A stretch of DNA of 64,000 bases. Source: Bacillus sp. SORGH_AS_0510 (GTDB taxonomy: Bacteria; Bacillota; Bacilli; Bacillales; Cytobacillaceae). Positions within the stretch are counted from its first letter, which is position 1; every line of letters begins with the position of its first letter. The position numbers were made by a program, and so were the translations under genes. The notes under the pieces were generated by a model. The model saw only the letters and a list, made by a program, of their open reading frames with translations, did not search any database and was not told the DNA's origin. Positions 1 through 8,721 of the stretch are shown here, one piece after another. Location: assembly GCF_030818775.1 (NCBI RefSeq), contig NZ_JAUTAU010000001.1, forward strand, positions 3,290,001 to 3,354,000, in the 5' to 3' direction.

Positions 1-1027
1 CTTGTTGACCTAAAATTGCCGGTGCTGCTTGGTACGTATTTAAACCTTTAGTTGTATATGCTGACCCTTGCGGTAAACCAAATAATGAGTTTTCTAACAT
101 AAATTCGGCATCAGATGTTTTACCTTGTCCAGTTTGATGGTAAAAGTTATCAAAATACATGGTATTTTCTTCGTTTACCATTGAATTTAGGAATGGTGTG
201 ACTTCTTCCCCGTTTAACTTGTAATTAATAAGGAAGTTCTGCATCGATTCAAGATGCAAGTAAATGACGTTCATCCCTTTTCCAGCACCAAAGTACTTAG
301 GGTTCGGTGCTGCATAATTTGATTTTGTATAGTTAATGACTTCCGTTACGTCATCACTGCTTGCCATCGCTCTTTGTGCAGAAGCTTTTGTGCTTTTAAC
401 TGCATCATAAATCGTATAATTGTACATACCTAAATATTTGACGATGTAATTACGGTCAAATCCTCTTGTTAATAACTGAGGGCGATCAACTTCTGCCAAT
501 GATAAATTGGCACATGAAATGGCTAATGATAAGGAAAAAAGAACGGATGCTTTCCTGCGATTCATATCTTTCATTTCAATTTTAATTACACGGGAAACAA
601 GCAATCCTATTAAAATAAGTGTATCGATAAAAAATAGAAAGTCATATGGTCTTAAAAGCGTAACAACACTTCCACTTACATCCCCAAAATTTTGGGTCTG
701 TGTTAACGTTGGAAGTGTAATAAAGTCGTTAAAGAATCGGTAGAATAATACATTGGCATATAAGAGAAACGACATAAGAAACTCAATAACTACTAATCCA
801 ATATACTTCTTTCTTCCTTTAAGAAAGAATGAAAAACCTAAAAATATCAATGATGAACCCAATGGATTCATGAATAATAGAAACTTTTGCAAGGAGTTTT
901 CTATTCCTAAATGAAACTGTGTTAATTGAACTATATATGTTTTAACCCAAAGGAATATTACTGTTAAAAAGAAAAAGCCAATATATTTGTTGAAAATACT
1001 TTGACTTCTGTGCAGAATCTTATTCAT
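1..1027 (-). CDS. ltaS: Lipoteichoic acid synthase-like sulfatase-fold membrane enzyme (5' part only)
   Basis: About the first 342 codons of a gene that runs off the left edge of the window. The family polymerises glycerol phosphate from phosphatidylglycerol onto lipoteichoic acid outside the membrane. The N-terminal ~170 residues hold several hydrophobic segments, matching the family's five-helix membrane anchor. They are followed by the start of the extracellular sulfatase-fold domain: a metal-ligand-type Glu in HLESMQN and the nucleophile motif GQGKTSDAEF (Thr near residue 304). The start is the ATG at 1025-1027, preceded by a purine-rich AGGAAGGTG ribosome site. Bacillus genomes usually carry several LtaS paralogues (LtaS, YfnI, YqgS, YvgJ), and the fragment does not tell which one this is. 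Family assignment is firm. Confidence 0.9.
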   Translation of the reverse strand, partial: MNKILHRSQSIFNKYIGFFFLTVIFLWVKTYIVQLTQFHLGIENSLQKFLLFMNPLGSSLIFLGFSFFLKGRKKYIGLVVIEFLMSFLLYANVLFYRFFNDFITLPTLTQTQNFGDVSGSVVTLLRPYDFLFFIDTLILIGLLVSRVIKIEMKDMNRRKASVLFSLSLAISCANLSLAEVDRPQLLTRGFDRNYIVKYLGMYNYTIYDAVKSTKASAQRAMASSDDVTEVINYTKSNYAAPNPKYFGAGKGMNVIYLHLESMQNFLINYKLNGEEVTPFLNSMVNEENTMYFDNFYHQTGQGKTSDAEFMLENSLFGLPQGSAYTTKGLNTYQAAPAILGQQ

Positions 1028-1208
1028 TTTTACACCTTCCTTTACTAGAAACGTATTATGACATAAATTAATTGATTTTAGTATATGAGATTTGTGCCAA
1101 ATATCCTAACATCTAGCATACAAGCTAATTATGAACAGATTATGAACAAACATTGAAAAATTAATGTTAAAAACTGTAATCAGTTTTACAGTTTATTAAA
1201 TGGACACA

Positions 1209-1242
1209 AAAAGAAGCAGGTCAATTCGGACCTACTTCTTTT
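1209..1242 (-). terminator. Rho-independent terminator after the CMD-family gene
   Basis: A 14-base stem (AAAAGAAGCAGGTC at 1209-1222 with its near-perfect complement at 1229-1242) and a 6-base loop. Read on the minus strand, it is followed by a T-rich stretch just past the stop of the gene at 1251. Confidence 0.8.
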
Positions 1243-1250
1243 GTAGTATC

Positions 1251-1625
1251 TTAATGTTTTGTGCTCGATAGTTGGTTGATGCATTCCTGCACGAGTGTAA
1301 CTCCCTGACTCATTGCTGCCCCGCCTCCGAGGGCTGCTGCAACTCCAATGGTTTCAAAGATTTCTTTTTCCGAACAACCTTGGTCCAAACAACCCTTTGT
1401 ATGATAAATGATACAATATTCATCCTGTGAGTAAACACTAATGCCAAGAGCTATCAAGTGTTTATTTTTCTGTGATATCTCTCCTTCTTTAAAACACGCA
1501 CCTGTAAATTCATTATATGCGCCTATTAAATCTGGCATCATTTGCGTATATGTTCCAATTCCTTCTTTATAGTTATTTAAGTGTGTTTGAACCGAATGAT
1601 TATTGCTTACTCCTGATTGCTCCAT
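1251..1625 (-). CDS. Carboxymuconolactone decarboxylase (CMD/AhpD-like) family protein
   Basis: A 124-residue protein with the CMD-family signature E-x2-C-x3-H (EYCIIYH near residue 69) followed by an all-helical region containing ALGGGAAMSQG. Family members are small helical oligomers that act as alkylhydroperoxidases (AhpD-like, needing a CxxC pair) or decarboxylases. Here the classic CxxC is absent: the nearby cysteines are spaced C-x7-C and C-x4-C. A standard AhpD disulfide mechanism is therefore doubtful, and the substrate is unknown. The gene stands alone, with a GGGAG ribosome site upstream and a terminator downstream. It is far from the aromatic catabolic genes (from 3.6 kb on), so I do not assign it to that pathway. 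Confidence 0.8.
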   Translation of the reverse strand: MEQSGVSNNHSVQTHLNNYKEGIGTYTQMMPDLIGAYNEFTGACFKEGEISQKNKHLIALGISVYSQDEYCIIYHTKGCLDQGCSEKEIFETIGVAAALGGGAAMSQGVTLVQECINQLSSTKH

Positions 1626-1807
1626 AATTGAACTCCCTCTTTTCTCCTAATATAACCACTCTCTTTAGGTTAATTATTTTTAGCGAATTTATTCTTTCAT
1701 TAAAAAAATATAACCTTTTTCATAAAGTATAGGTTGTTCTCTTCTATCAAAAACTAATGAAGGACATTTGCCTTAAGTGTCTAATGATAAGTGGGAGGTA
1801 GGTCTAA

Positions 1808-1981
1808 TTGAATATTCGTGAAGGTTTAATACCAACGGCTTTAGGAACTGCTGCAACAGCTACTGGTTACGTATTAAAACATAGACGAAGATCCAATAAA
1901 ATGGTTGCTAATACAATATTTGGTTTTGGTTTAGCACATATTGTTTTAGGCGCCATCGACCTAGTCGAACACCGTCGTTAG
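1808..1981 (+). CDS. Small conserved-looking hydrophobic protein (57 aa)
   Basis: A TTG start at 1808 follows a strong GGGAGGT ribosome site at about 1792-1798. The 57-codon frame ends at TAG 1979-1981 and is followed immediately by a strong terminator. The protein starts MNIREGLIPTALGT, has a weakly hydrophobic N-terminal half, a basic patch (KHRRRSNK, residues 24-31), and a second hydrophobic stretch ending DLVEHRR. I recall similar short Bacillus proteins that databases label only as hypothetical (sometimes misnamed asparagine synthase). Function is unknown. Ribosome site, codon structure and terminator support a real gene. Confidence 0.65.
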   Translation: MNIREGLIPTALGTAATATGYVLKHRRRSNKMVANTIFGFGLAHIVLGAIDLVEHRR

Positions 1982-1986
1982 TTTTC

Positions 1987-2012
1987 AAACGAGCGCTTAA
2001 ATGCGCTCGTTT
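1987..2012 (+). terminator. Rho-independent terminator
   Basis: Perfect 10-base stem AAACGAGCGC / GCGCTCGTTT with a 6-base loop, followed by a short T-run. It lies directly after the 57-aa gene. Confidence 0.85.
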
Positions 2013-2146
2013 TCACTTAGGAATTTACAAATAAGTAATTTAATTTATCAATTATTTTTTCCGAACTTGGACAGACTATTTGATGTGCTTCAAGAAAGGT
2101 GGCACTTCAAGTGAATAAATTTTCTTATAAAATAAGGAGGGTTACA

Positions 2147-2659
2147 ATGGGGATATTAAGTGGAAACCCTAAAGAAGAGCCTTTACATTATGGAGAAGTT
2201 TTTGATATTTGGGCATCGTTATTAGCTGGAAACAGTATGATTGCTGGTTACCAAACCATGATGAACCATGCAGGTGATGACGATCTAAAGAAATTAATCG
2301 CCGAGGCCATCGAAAATTGCCAACAGGAGAAAAAGCAGATTGAAGTGTTGTTAAAGGAAAACGGTATTGGGTTACCTCCTGCTGCACCTGAACCTCCTGA
2401 AGCATGTTTAGATGATATTCCTGTAGGAGCAAGAATTCCAGACCCAGCCATTGCAGCTACCCTTTCAGTTGATATCGCTGCTGGATTAGTTGCATGTAGT
2501 CAGGTCATCGGAAAATCTATTCGTGAAGATGTGGCTATGATGTATGGACAATTTCATAACCAAAAGGCAGTACTTGGCGCAAAAGTCTTACGTCTAAATA
2601 AAGAAAAAGGTTGGCTCATTCCACCACCACTGCACCTAAAAAAACATAACGACTGTTAG
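2147..2659 (+). CDS. DUF3231-family protein
   Basis: A 170-residue protein. I chose the ATG at 2147 because an ideal AAGGAGGG ribosome site lies 6-7 bases upstream; an in-frame start at 2099 lacks one. Features fit the DUF3231 family of Bacillus, a ferritin-like helical fold: an N-terminal helix pair (HYGEVFDIW, LAGNSMIAGYQ), a Pro-rich linker (LPPAAPEPPEA, about residues 76-86), then DIPVGARIPDPAIA and a second helical half ending GWLIPPPLH. Members often carry two copies of the domain; this one has a single copy. No biochemical role is established for the family. It is monocistronic, closed by a palindromic terminator. Confidence 0.8.
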   Translation: MGILSGNPKEEPLHYGEVFDIWASLLAGNSMIAGYQTMMNHAGDDDLKKLIAEAIENCQQEKKQIEVLLKENGIGLPPAAPEPPEACLDDIPVGARIPDPAIAATLSVDIAAGLVACSQVIGKSIREDVAMMYGQFHNQKAVLGAKVLRLNKEKGWLIPPPLHLKKHNDC

Positions 2660-2665
2660 TAGATT

Positions 2666-2713
2666 TTGGGGACAGTCCCCCACTGCGCTAAAGCAGCGGG
2701 GGACTGTCCCCAA
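2666..2713. terminator. Strong bidirectional palindromic terminator / GGGGACAGTCCCC-type repeat
   Basis: A 16-base perfect stem (TTGGGGACAGTCCCCC at 2666-2681, complement at 2698-2713) with an inner 4-base stem (CTGC/GCAG). It sits between the convergent DUF3231 and J-domain genes and has T-rich flanks on the plus strand. The GGGACTGTCCC core recurs in many Bacillus genomes as a dispersed palindrome, so this may be a repeat used as a terminator. Confidence 0.8.
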
Positions 2714-2715
2714 CT

Positions 2716-3504
2716 TTATTTTTCTTTTATTGTACTTCTGAATTGATCATAGTCGGCTTTAATATAATGAAATGCCGCTGCATTTCCCCCGTGGTCAGGG
2801 TGGGTGATTTTTAATAATTTTTTATACCCTGCTAAAACGTCTCTAGAACTTGCTGTTCTTGAAAGACCTAATTTATGACGATAGTTTGTCTGCATCTGGG
2901 GAGGAGGCGTGTGTGCCTGTTGCTCTTGCTCCTTTTTGGATCCTCTAGAAAGTTCCTCCTTAAGCTTTAACATTTCATTACGCAATGTAATATTCTCTTG
3001 AAGAAGCTTTTTCATTTCCATTTGTAGTTCATTTTTTTCTTTGTCTATGTGAGCAATCTCAATCTTTAGTTTATTTCGCTGCTGAATTAAGGTGTTGATT
3101 GAATTTTGATGCAGCTTTTCCATTCCTTCTATATGCTCTTCTTGCGCTTTGATTTTTGCTTTAAATTGACGGATCATTTTTTCTAGATCAGTACTCGCGC
3201 CACGCTTTATAACATTATCTTTTGGAATGCTTTCATTTTCCCGTGTCCCATTGCCTACATTTTGAATCTTGCCTTCTCTGAGCCAGCGTCTCACTAGTTG
3301 TGTACTCATAATTTGCGGGACACCTGCATCTAACAACATGTCAAAGGCCTGATCTGTATCCTCCAGTATGTACCCTGATTTTTGAAGTCCGTTACCCTCG
3401 TAATTAATTTTTCTTTCACGAAGCCAACGCCTGACTGTTTGAATACAAATATCCTCTGTAACTCCTGCTTCTCTTAAAAAGTCAAAAGCCTGGTCTGTGT
3501 TCAC
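2716..3504 (-). CDS. J-domain protein with two N-terminal tandem repeats and a coiled coil
   Basis: A 262-residue protein; GTG start at 3504 preceded by GGAGG. Residues 3-33 and 50-80 are near-identical 31-residue repeats of the form TDQAFDxLxxAGV-x7-QxVRRWLREgKI, which look like small helical DNA- or protein-binding modules. Residues ~105-190 are a long Glu/Lys/Leu coiled coil. The C-terminus (~208-258) is a J domain with the diagnostic HPD tripeptide at 235-237 and a KADYDQF-type end. J domains stimulate DnaK ATPase, so the protein probably recruits DnaK to whatever the repeats bind. It lacks the Gly/Phe and zinc-finger regions of DnaJ and is not the housekeeping DnaJ. The partner is unknown. 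Confidence 0.75.
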   Translation of the reverse strand: MNTDQAFDFLREAGVTEDICIQTVRRWLRERKINYEGNGLQKSGYILEDTDQAFDMLLDAGVPQIMSTQLVRRWLREGKIQNVGNGTRENESIPKDNVIKRGASTDLEKMIRQFKAKIKAQEEHIEGMEKLHQNSINTLIQQRNKLKIEIAHIDKEKNELQMEMKKLLQENITLRNEMLKLKEELSRGSKKEQEQQAHTPPPQMQTNYRHKLGLSRTASSRDVLAGYKKLLKITHPDHGGNAAAFHYIKADYDQFRSTIKEK

Positions 3505-3591
3505 AATGTTCCTCCATTCACACGTTAGATCTTCTGATACTAATAATATATGAGTATATGAATTATGTGAATGGATAGAAAATACTACTAA

Positions 3592-4440
3592 TTAAAGCTT
3601 TGTTCGTAAACTCCAAAGCTCAGGGAAAAACTGTTGGTCTAAAACTCTTTTTAAATAGGTTACACCAGAAGATCCACCAGTCCCCTGCTTATGCCCAATG
3701 ATCCTCTCCACTGTACTCAAATGGTTAAAACGCCATAATTGCTGTTGGTTGGCAATATCAACTAATTTCTCTGCTAATTCGTATAAATCCCAATATTGAT
3801 CAACATTACGATAGACCGTAAGCCATGCTTCTTCTACACTTGCATTGAATTCATAGATTTTTGACAAATCACGATTGATAACCTCTTGATCAATAGGTAA
3901 TCCACGTGCAACAAGAGCATTGATTGCTGCATCATATATACTTGGTTTTCCAAGTGCCTCTTGCATTATTTCGTAAAGCTCAGGTTGATGCTGATAGACT
4001 GCTAATGTATGAACATTTTTGTTTCCTAATGCAAATTCAATGAGTCGGTTTTGATACGACTGAAATCCTGAAGCCTTCCCCAGTTTATCTCTAAATTCCA
4101 AGTACTCTGCCGGTGTTAAAGTAGAAAGGACGCTCCATGACTGGATTAATTGATGTTGAATTCTAGAAACTCTTGAGAGAATTTTAAAGGATGGTTCAAG
4201 GTCATTGCGGCTTATATACCCAATCGCCGATGTCAGTTCATGAATAATTAATTTCATCCATAGCTCACTTGTTTGATGAATGATGATAAATAACATTTCA
4301 TCATGGTGATTGGATACCAGACTTTGACTTGATAAAATATTTTCAAGGTGGAGGTAATCTCCGTACGACATTGATTTCTGGAAATCTGTTTGTATCTCTT
4401 TTTCTAGTTCTATCTTTGTGTTTTTTTCTTGCGTACTCAT
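3592..4440 (-). CDS. kynA: Tryptophan 2,3-dioxygenase
   Basis: A 282-residue heme dioxygenase that opens the indole ring of L-tryptophan to N-formylkynurenine. Recognisable TDO signatures are HQTSELW at 55-61 (distal His55), the substrate-carboxylate Arg in [12 protein letters not shown] (Arg117), and [14 protein letters not shown] with the proximal heme ligand His250. Length matches bacterial TDOs. It is the last gene of the minus-strand catabolic cluster, 43 bases after the permease. Its presence suggests that anthranilate degraded by the upstream genes can come from tryptophan through kynurenine. The two intermediate enzymes, KynB and KynU, are not in the window. Confidence 0.95.
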   Translation of the reverse strand: MSTQEKNTKIELEKEIQTDFQKSMSYGDYLHLENILSSQSLVSNHHDEMLFIIIHQTSELWMKLIIHELTSAIGYISRNDLEPSFKILSRVSRIQHQLIQSWSVLSTLTPAEYLEFRDKLGKASGFQSYQNRLIEFALGNKNVHTLAVYQHQPELYEIMQEALGKPSIYDAAINALVARGLPIDQEVINRDLSKIYEFNASVEEAWLTVYRNVDQYWDLYELAEKLVDIANQQQLWRFNHLSTVERIIGHKQGTGGSSGVTYLKRVLDQQFFPELWSLRTKL

Positions 4441-4483
4441 TTATTTTTGCCTCCCCCATTTTTATTAAAATCCCGCTACTCAC

Positions 4484-5914
4484 TTAATTAACATTTTCGG
4501 TTAGAATATCATCTAATCTCTTTTCTGGATTTTGGTTGGGTGACCTCTTTTTAAAAAGATAATATGAAATAGTTAAAAAAAGTAACCATGGAACACCAAA
4601 TTGAAGCATGATTTTAAAGTCTGTAAACCATGTTGTGATCATTAAACTTAATAAAAGAACTGCCCCAATAACCGTCAAATATGGGAATCCTAGCATTTTT
4701 ACCGGCAATTTTCGGCCGCCAGACCTCTCCCACTTTCTTCTGAAAAATAAATGTGAAACAAACACCATAAACCAGGTGAAAATAGCACCAAACATGGAAA
4801 TGCCCATCATAAATGCATAGGAGGAACCTGGTAATAGAGCATTTACTAATGCAGCAAGAAAAATTCCTAATGTAGAAACAGCTAGCGCCCTTATTGGAAC
4901 TCCTTTTTTACTTAATTTCCCTAAAAATGCAGGTGCATCATTTCCTTTGGATAGAGAGAACATCATGCGCGTAGAGGCATATAATTGGCTGTTCATAGAT
5001 GATAAGGCGGCTGTTAAGATAATAAAATTCATAATTCCTGACGCCCCTGGAATATTTAAAAGATCCATTACTTTTACGAAAGGACTTACTTCAACACCTG
5101 CTAATTTCCAAGGTACGATCATTAACATGATGCCAATTGTTAAAATATAAAAGGTGGATAAGCGGAAAACAGTAGCTTTCAACGCTTTCGGCACTGCAAT
5201 ATCTGGATCCTTCGCTTCACCAGCTGTAACCGCAATCAATTCTGTTCCTAAAAAGCTAAATAAGGAAATAAAAGTCGCAACCCATACTCCCCACCATCCG
5301 AACGGTAAAAAACCTTTGTCATTTACTAGGTTTTCCGGCCCTAAATCGGACTGATGTGAACCACCAAATAGAATATATGATCCTAGCAAAATGAATCCAA
5401 CGATAGCACTAATCTTAATCATTGAAAACCAATATTCAAATGTACCAAAAGCATTTACACTTGTTGCATTGACAATAATAAGAACCGCCGCAAATAATAA
5501 TATCCAAACCATTCCGGGCACTTGAGGAAACCAGTACTTCATATATACAGCAATGGCACTTACCTCAACCCCAACAGCTAGAACGTTTGCTACCCAGTAG
5601 GAATATTTCACAAGATATCCTGCGAGTGGGCTAACATATTTCTCAGCTATCGTACCAAAAGCACCTGTGGTAGGATGAGCCACCGTCATTTCAGAAAGGC
5701 AGCCCATTAACAGGAGGACGATAATGGCACCAACTCCGTAACTTACTAAAACACCCGGTCCTGCTGTACTAATAGCCAGACCACTACCAAGGAAAAGGCC
5801 TGTTCCAATAGCACACCCCATGGCAATCATTGCAAGCTGATTGGTTTTTAATGCTCGCTTTAATCCAATTTCAGATTCATTCCCTTTATTCAAATGAGTA
5901 TGTTTGTTCACCAT
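4484..5914 (-). CDS. APC-superfamily amino-acid permease (probably aromatic amino acid/tryptophan)
   Basis: A 476-residue integral membrane protein with about 12 hydrophobic segments. The APC/AAT-family N-terminal signature is GCAIGTGLFLGSG, after a short charged N-tail containing LKRALKTNQ. Members import amino acids with protons. The gene lies between the 4-oxalocrotonate decarboxylase and tryptophan dioxygenase genes in the same orientation with a short gap, so uptake of tryptophan or a related aromatic is the natural inference. The sequence does not prove specificity, since GABA, proline and S-methylmethionine carriers look alike. The start ATG at 5914 has a GGAGG site upstream. Confidence 0.85.
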   Translation of the reverse strand: MVNKHTHLNKGNESEIGLKRALKTNQLAMIAMGCAIGTGLFLGSGLAISTAGPGVLVSYGVGAIIVLLLMGCLSEMTVAHPTTGAFGTIAEKYVSPLAGYLVKYSYWVANVLAVGVEVSAIAVYMKYWFPQVPGMVWILLFAAVLIIVNATSVNAFGTFEYWFSMIKISAIVGFILLGSYILFGGSHQSDLGPENLVNDKGFLPFGWWGVWVATFISLFSFLGTELIAVTAGEAKDPDIAVPKALKATVFRLSTFYILTIGIMLMIVPWKLAGVEVSPFVKVMDLLNIPGASGIMNFIILTAALSSMNSQLYASTRMMFSLSKGNDAPAFLGKLSKKGVPIRALAVSTLGIFLAALVNALLPGSSYAFMMGISMFGAIFTWFMVFVSHLFFRRKWERSGGRKLPVKMLGFPYLTVIGAVLLLSLMITTWFTDFKIMLQFGVPWLLFLTISYYLFKKRSPNQNPEKRLDDILTENVN

Positions 5915-5966
5915 TTAGCCCCTCCACAGGTTAAAGTATTACCGTTCTATTTTTTTGATTATGATT

Positions 5967-6755
5967 TCATTTGCAGGAAAATGATACACTTCCTAGCTCT
6001 GCAAACTGCACGAGAATGGTATCTCCCGCTTGAAAGCTAATCGCTTCGGTTATCGCACCACTAAGAACGATGTCACCTTTTTTTAGTCCTAATCCTTTTT
6101 CTCCAAGCTTATTTACAGCCCAGGCAACAGCTGTGGCAGGATGGCCTAACACAGCGGCACTTGTACCAACCGTAGCTACCTCTGAATTTTTTGACATATA
6201 CACGCCAATTTCTTTCAGGTTAAGAGCATTAGGTGATACCCACTTGTTTCCAACAATGAATTTGGAAGACGAACAGTTATCTGCTACCACGTCAACGAGT
6301 GTAAATTTAAAATCTAAATAGCGGCTATCAATTATCTCGATCGCTGGTGCCACATATTTAGTTACTCTTAAGATGTCTTCTGCTGTCACAGAAGTACCTT
6401 GGATGTCTTCATCAATTAAAAAAGCAATTTCAGGCTCTGCTTTCGGATGGATAAACCCGCTAAATTGTAACGGTTCCCATTCAGGCGCAAGCATATCATC
6501 CATCAAGTAACCATAAATCGCTTCATGAACCCCCATCATCTCCTGCTTCGCCTTACTCGTTAATCCCAGCTTTACACCGATTCGACGCTGCCCCTCCTGT
6601 TCTTTACGTTCAATTAATTTCTGTTGTATTTCGTAGGCCTGCTCAAACGTTAAAGATGGATAACTTGTGGTGATTTTTTCTACTTCTCGCCGTTCCTTCT
6701 CTGCCTCTAGCAGGTACTCTACAATCTCTTGTTCTGTTCCTTGCATTAGTGTCAT
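5967..6755 (-). CDS. dmpH: 4-oxalocrotonate (2-oxo-3-hexenedioate) decarboxylase
   Basis: A 262-residue member of the hydratase/decarboxylase (FAH-like) family. It decarboxylates 2-oxo-3-hexenedioate to 2-oxopent-4-enoate with a divalent metal. I separate it from the paralogue at 8722 by decarboxylase-type features: GVKLGLTSKAKQ, IYGYLMDDM, IHPKAEPEIAF (metal ligands), EIIDSRYLDFKF and DVVADNCSSS, which resemble DmpH/NbaG. The ATG at 6755 overlaps the aldolase stop by 4 bases (ATGA), indicating translational coupling. The product feeds the hydratase, and the two enzymes form a complex in known meta pathways. Confidence 0.85.
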   Translation of the reverse strand: MTLMQGTEQEIVEYLLEAEKERREVEKITTSYPSLTFEQAYEIQQKLIERKEQEGQRRIGVKLGLTSKAKQEMMGVHEAIYGYLMDDMLAPEWEPLQFSGFIHPKAEPEIAFLIDEDIQGTSVTAEDILRVTKYVAPAIEIIDSRYLDFKFTLVDVVADNCSSSKFIVGNKWVSPNALNLKEIGVYMSKNSEVATVGTSAAVLGHPATAVAWAVNKLGEKGLGLKKGDIVLSGAITEAISFQAGDTILVQFAELGSVSFSCK

Positions 6756-7786
6756 GATTGAACCTCCACTTTGTTCTTATTTGCCATTTCAGCCGCAATA
6801 TCAAGGATCATATCTTCTTGACCGCCAACTACCTTTCTTTTTCCAAGTTCAAGTAAAATATCACGAGGATCTAGATTAAAGCGTTTACTTGCTCGTTCGG
6901 CATGGAGGAGGAAGCTAGAATAAACACCGGCATATCCCATAACTAAACTACCCTCACTAATTTCCTGTGAACCAGGAATTAACGGCTTTACAATATCCTC
7001 AGCAAGATCCATCATTTTGTAAAGATCAATCCCTAAATCGATTCCCATTTTGTTTAATACAGCAACCAACACTTCTGTCTGTGTATTCCCTGCACCTGCT
7101 CCTAAACAGCGAACACTTCCATCAATACGGGTAGCCCCTTCTTCAATTGCAACCAGCGTATTGGCAACGGCAAGTGATAAATTATTATGAGCATGAAAAC
7201 CTATTTCAATATCTAAGGAGTCTCTTAGGGCACGAATTCGTTCACGAACTTGATGAGGTAATAAGGCACCGGCAGAATCCGTCACATAAACTGCTTGTGC
7301 ACCATAGCTCTCCATGAGTTTTGCCTGTTCCACTAATTTTTCAACGGGTGCCATGTGGGCCATCATGAGGAATCCAAATGACTCCATCCCTAACTCTCTC
7401 GCCATGGCAATATGCTGTGCTGATACATCTGCCTCAGTTACATGAGTTGCAACCCTAACCAATCCAGCCCCAAGCCCATGTGCTTGTTTCAATTCATGGA
7501 CCGTGCCGATTCCAGGAATCAGCAATACGGCAATCTTTGCCTGTTTTGCTTCCTCTACTGCCGCTTCGATTAATTTCATTTCATTTACTAATGAACGACC
7601 GTACTGAAGCGTTGATCCTCCTAAGCCATCACCATGACTCACTTCAATATAGTGCATTCCAGCACGATCCAAAGCACGTGTTACCGAACGTACCTGATCT
7701 TCTGTGTATTGGTGTGCAACGACGTGACTTCCATCCCGTAAACATACCTCGGTAAGTTTGATTGGCAGGTTCTTACTTACATTCAT
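6752..7786 (-). CDS. dmpG: 4-hydroxy-2-oxovalerate aldolase
   Basis: A 344-residue DmpG/NbaI-type aldolase. It cleaves 4-hydroxy-2-oxovalerate to pyruvate and acetaldehyde and channels acetaldehyde to its partner dehydrogenase, encoded directly upstream. The N-terminal KLTEVCLRDGSH motif holds the catalytic Arg-Asp, and EIGFHAHNNLSLAV has the metal-binding HxH. Full family length, including the C-terminal communication domain. The ATG at 7786 has GGGGAGGAC upstream. It is followed by an ATGA overlap with the decarboxylase gene. Confidence 0.93.
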   Translation of the reverse strand: MNVSKNLPIKLTEVCLRDGSHVVAHQYTEDQVRSVTRALDRAGMHYIEVSHGDGLGGSTLQYGRSLVNEMKLIEAAVEEAKQAKIAVLLIPGIGTVHELKQAHGLGAGLVRVATHVTEADVSAQHIAMARELGMESFGFLMMAHMAPVEKLVEQAKLMESYGAQAVYVTDSAGALLPHQVRERIRALRDSLDIEIGFHAHNNLSLAVANTLVAIEEGATRIDGSVRCLGAGAGNTQTEVLVAVLNKMGIDLGIDLYKMMDLAEDIVKPLIPGSQEISEGSLVMGYAGVYSSFLLHAERASKRFNLDPRDILLELGKRKVVGGQEDMILDIAAEMANKNKVEVQS

Positions 7787-7811
7787 CTTTCTATGTCCTC
7801 CCCATAAATGA

Positions 7812-8708
7812 TTAATCCAATGCGGCAGTTCCTACCGTTTTTTGTCCTAATTGGGCACGGGCAAAATCTTCAGCCACTTTTACTGCTGCCGCTGTCATAA
7901 TGTCTAAATTCCCGGCATATTTAGGAAAGTAATCTCCTGCCCCTTCAACTTCCAAGAATACAGTCACTTTATTTCCATCGAATAATGGCTCTTGTTTTAA
8001 TCGATAACCTGGGACATATTGTTTTACAGTATCAATCATTTCATAAATAGATTGGAGAATGCTGTCTCTATCCAAATTCTTCACTTCGCAAAAAACAGTG
8101 TCACGCATAATCACAGGAGGTTCTGCTGGATTTAAAATAATTATGGCTTTACCTTGATCGGCACCACCAACTTCTTCAATCCCCCTACGTGTAGTAATCG
8201 TGAACTCATCAATATTTGCCCTTGTTCCGGGACCTGCACTTTTGCTGGAAATTGTGGCAATGATTTCAGCATATGTTACATCAGCCACACGATTAATGGC
8301 ATGAACAATCGGGATTGTTGCCTGACCGCCGCAAGTTATCATATTTACATTCCATTCATTCAAGTGTGCATCAATATTTACAGCTGGACATACAAATGGA
8401 CCTCTAGCTGCAGGCGTAAGGTCAATGGCCAGCTTACCTAATTCTTTTAAAATATTCGCATGTCTAACATGGGTTTTAGCAGATGTAGCATCGAAAACGA
8501 TGTCTGCAAGGTTAGGTGAATCTACGAGTCCTTGAATTCCATTTGAAAAAACCTGAAGGCCTCGTTCATGTGCTCGTTTCAATCCATCTGATTCTGGATC
8601 AATCCCAATCATGGCCGTTAATTCTAACCAATCACTTCTTTCAAGCTTATACATAAGATCCGTTCCAATATTGCCCGAACCAATAATCGCAGCTTTTAAT
8701 TTCCCCAT
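7812..8708 (-). CDS. Acetaldehyde dehydrogenase (CoA-acylating)
   Basis: A 298-residue DmpF/MhpF/NbaJ-type enzyme that converts acetaldehyde, NAD and CoA to acetyl-CoA. The N-terminal Rossmann motif is [15 protein letters not shown]; the catalytic Cys lies in [26 protein letters not shown] is also family-typical. I start it at ATG 8708 because AAGGGAGG lies 8 bases upstream; an in-frame start at 8729 would overlap the hydratase stop and lacks a site. The gene precedes the aldolase gene, as expected for the obligate bifunctional complex. Confidence 0.92.
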   Translation of the reverse strand: MGKLKAAIIGSGNIGTDLMYKLERSDWLELTAMIGIDPESDGLKRAHERGLQVFSNGIQGLVDSPNLADIVFDATSAKTHVRHANILKELGKLAIDLTPAARGPFVCPAVNIDAHLNEWNVNMITCGGQATIPIVHAINRVADVTYAEIIATISSKSAGPGTRANIDEFTITTRRGIEEVGGADQGKAIIILNPAEPPVIMRDTVFCEVKNLDRDSILQSIYEMIDTVKQYVPGYRLKQEPLFDGNKVTVFLEVEGAGDYFPKYAGNLDIMTAAAVKVAEDFARAQLGQKTVGTAALD

Positions 8709-8721
8709 AAAAAAACCTCCC

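Noticed and set aside
507..743. 78-codon plus-strand frame inside the LtaS-like gene
   Set aside because: Opposite-strand shadow of a well-supported minus-strand gene; no ribosome site.
3514..3574. Complementary CCATTCACA and TGTGAATGG arms near the J-domain gene start
   Set aside because: 43-base loop and no T-run; could sequester the GGAGG site but too weak to claim.
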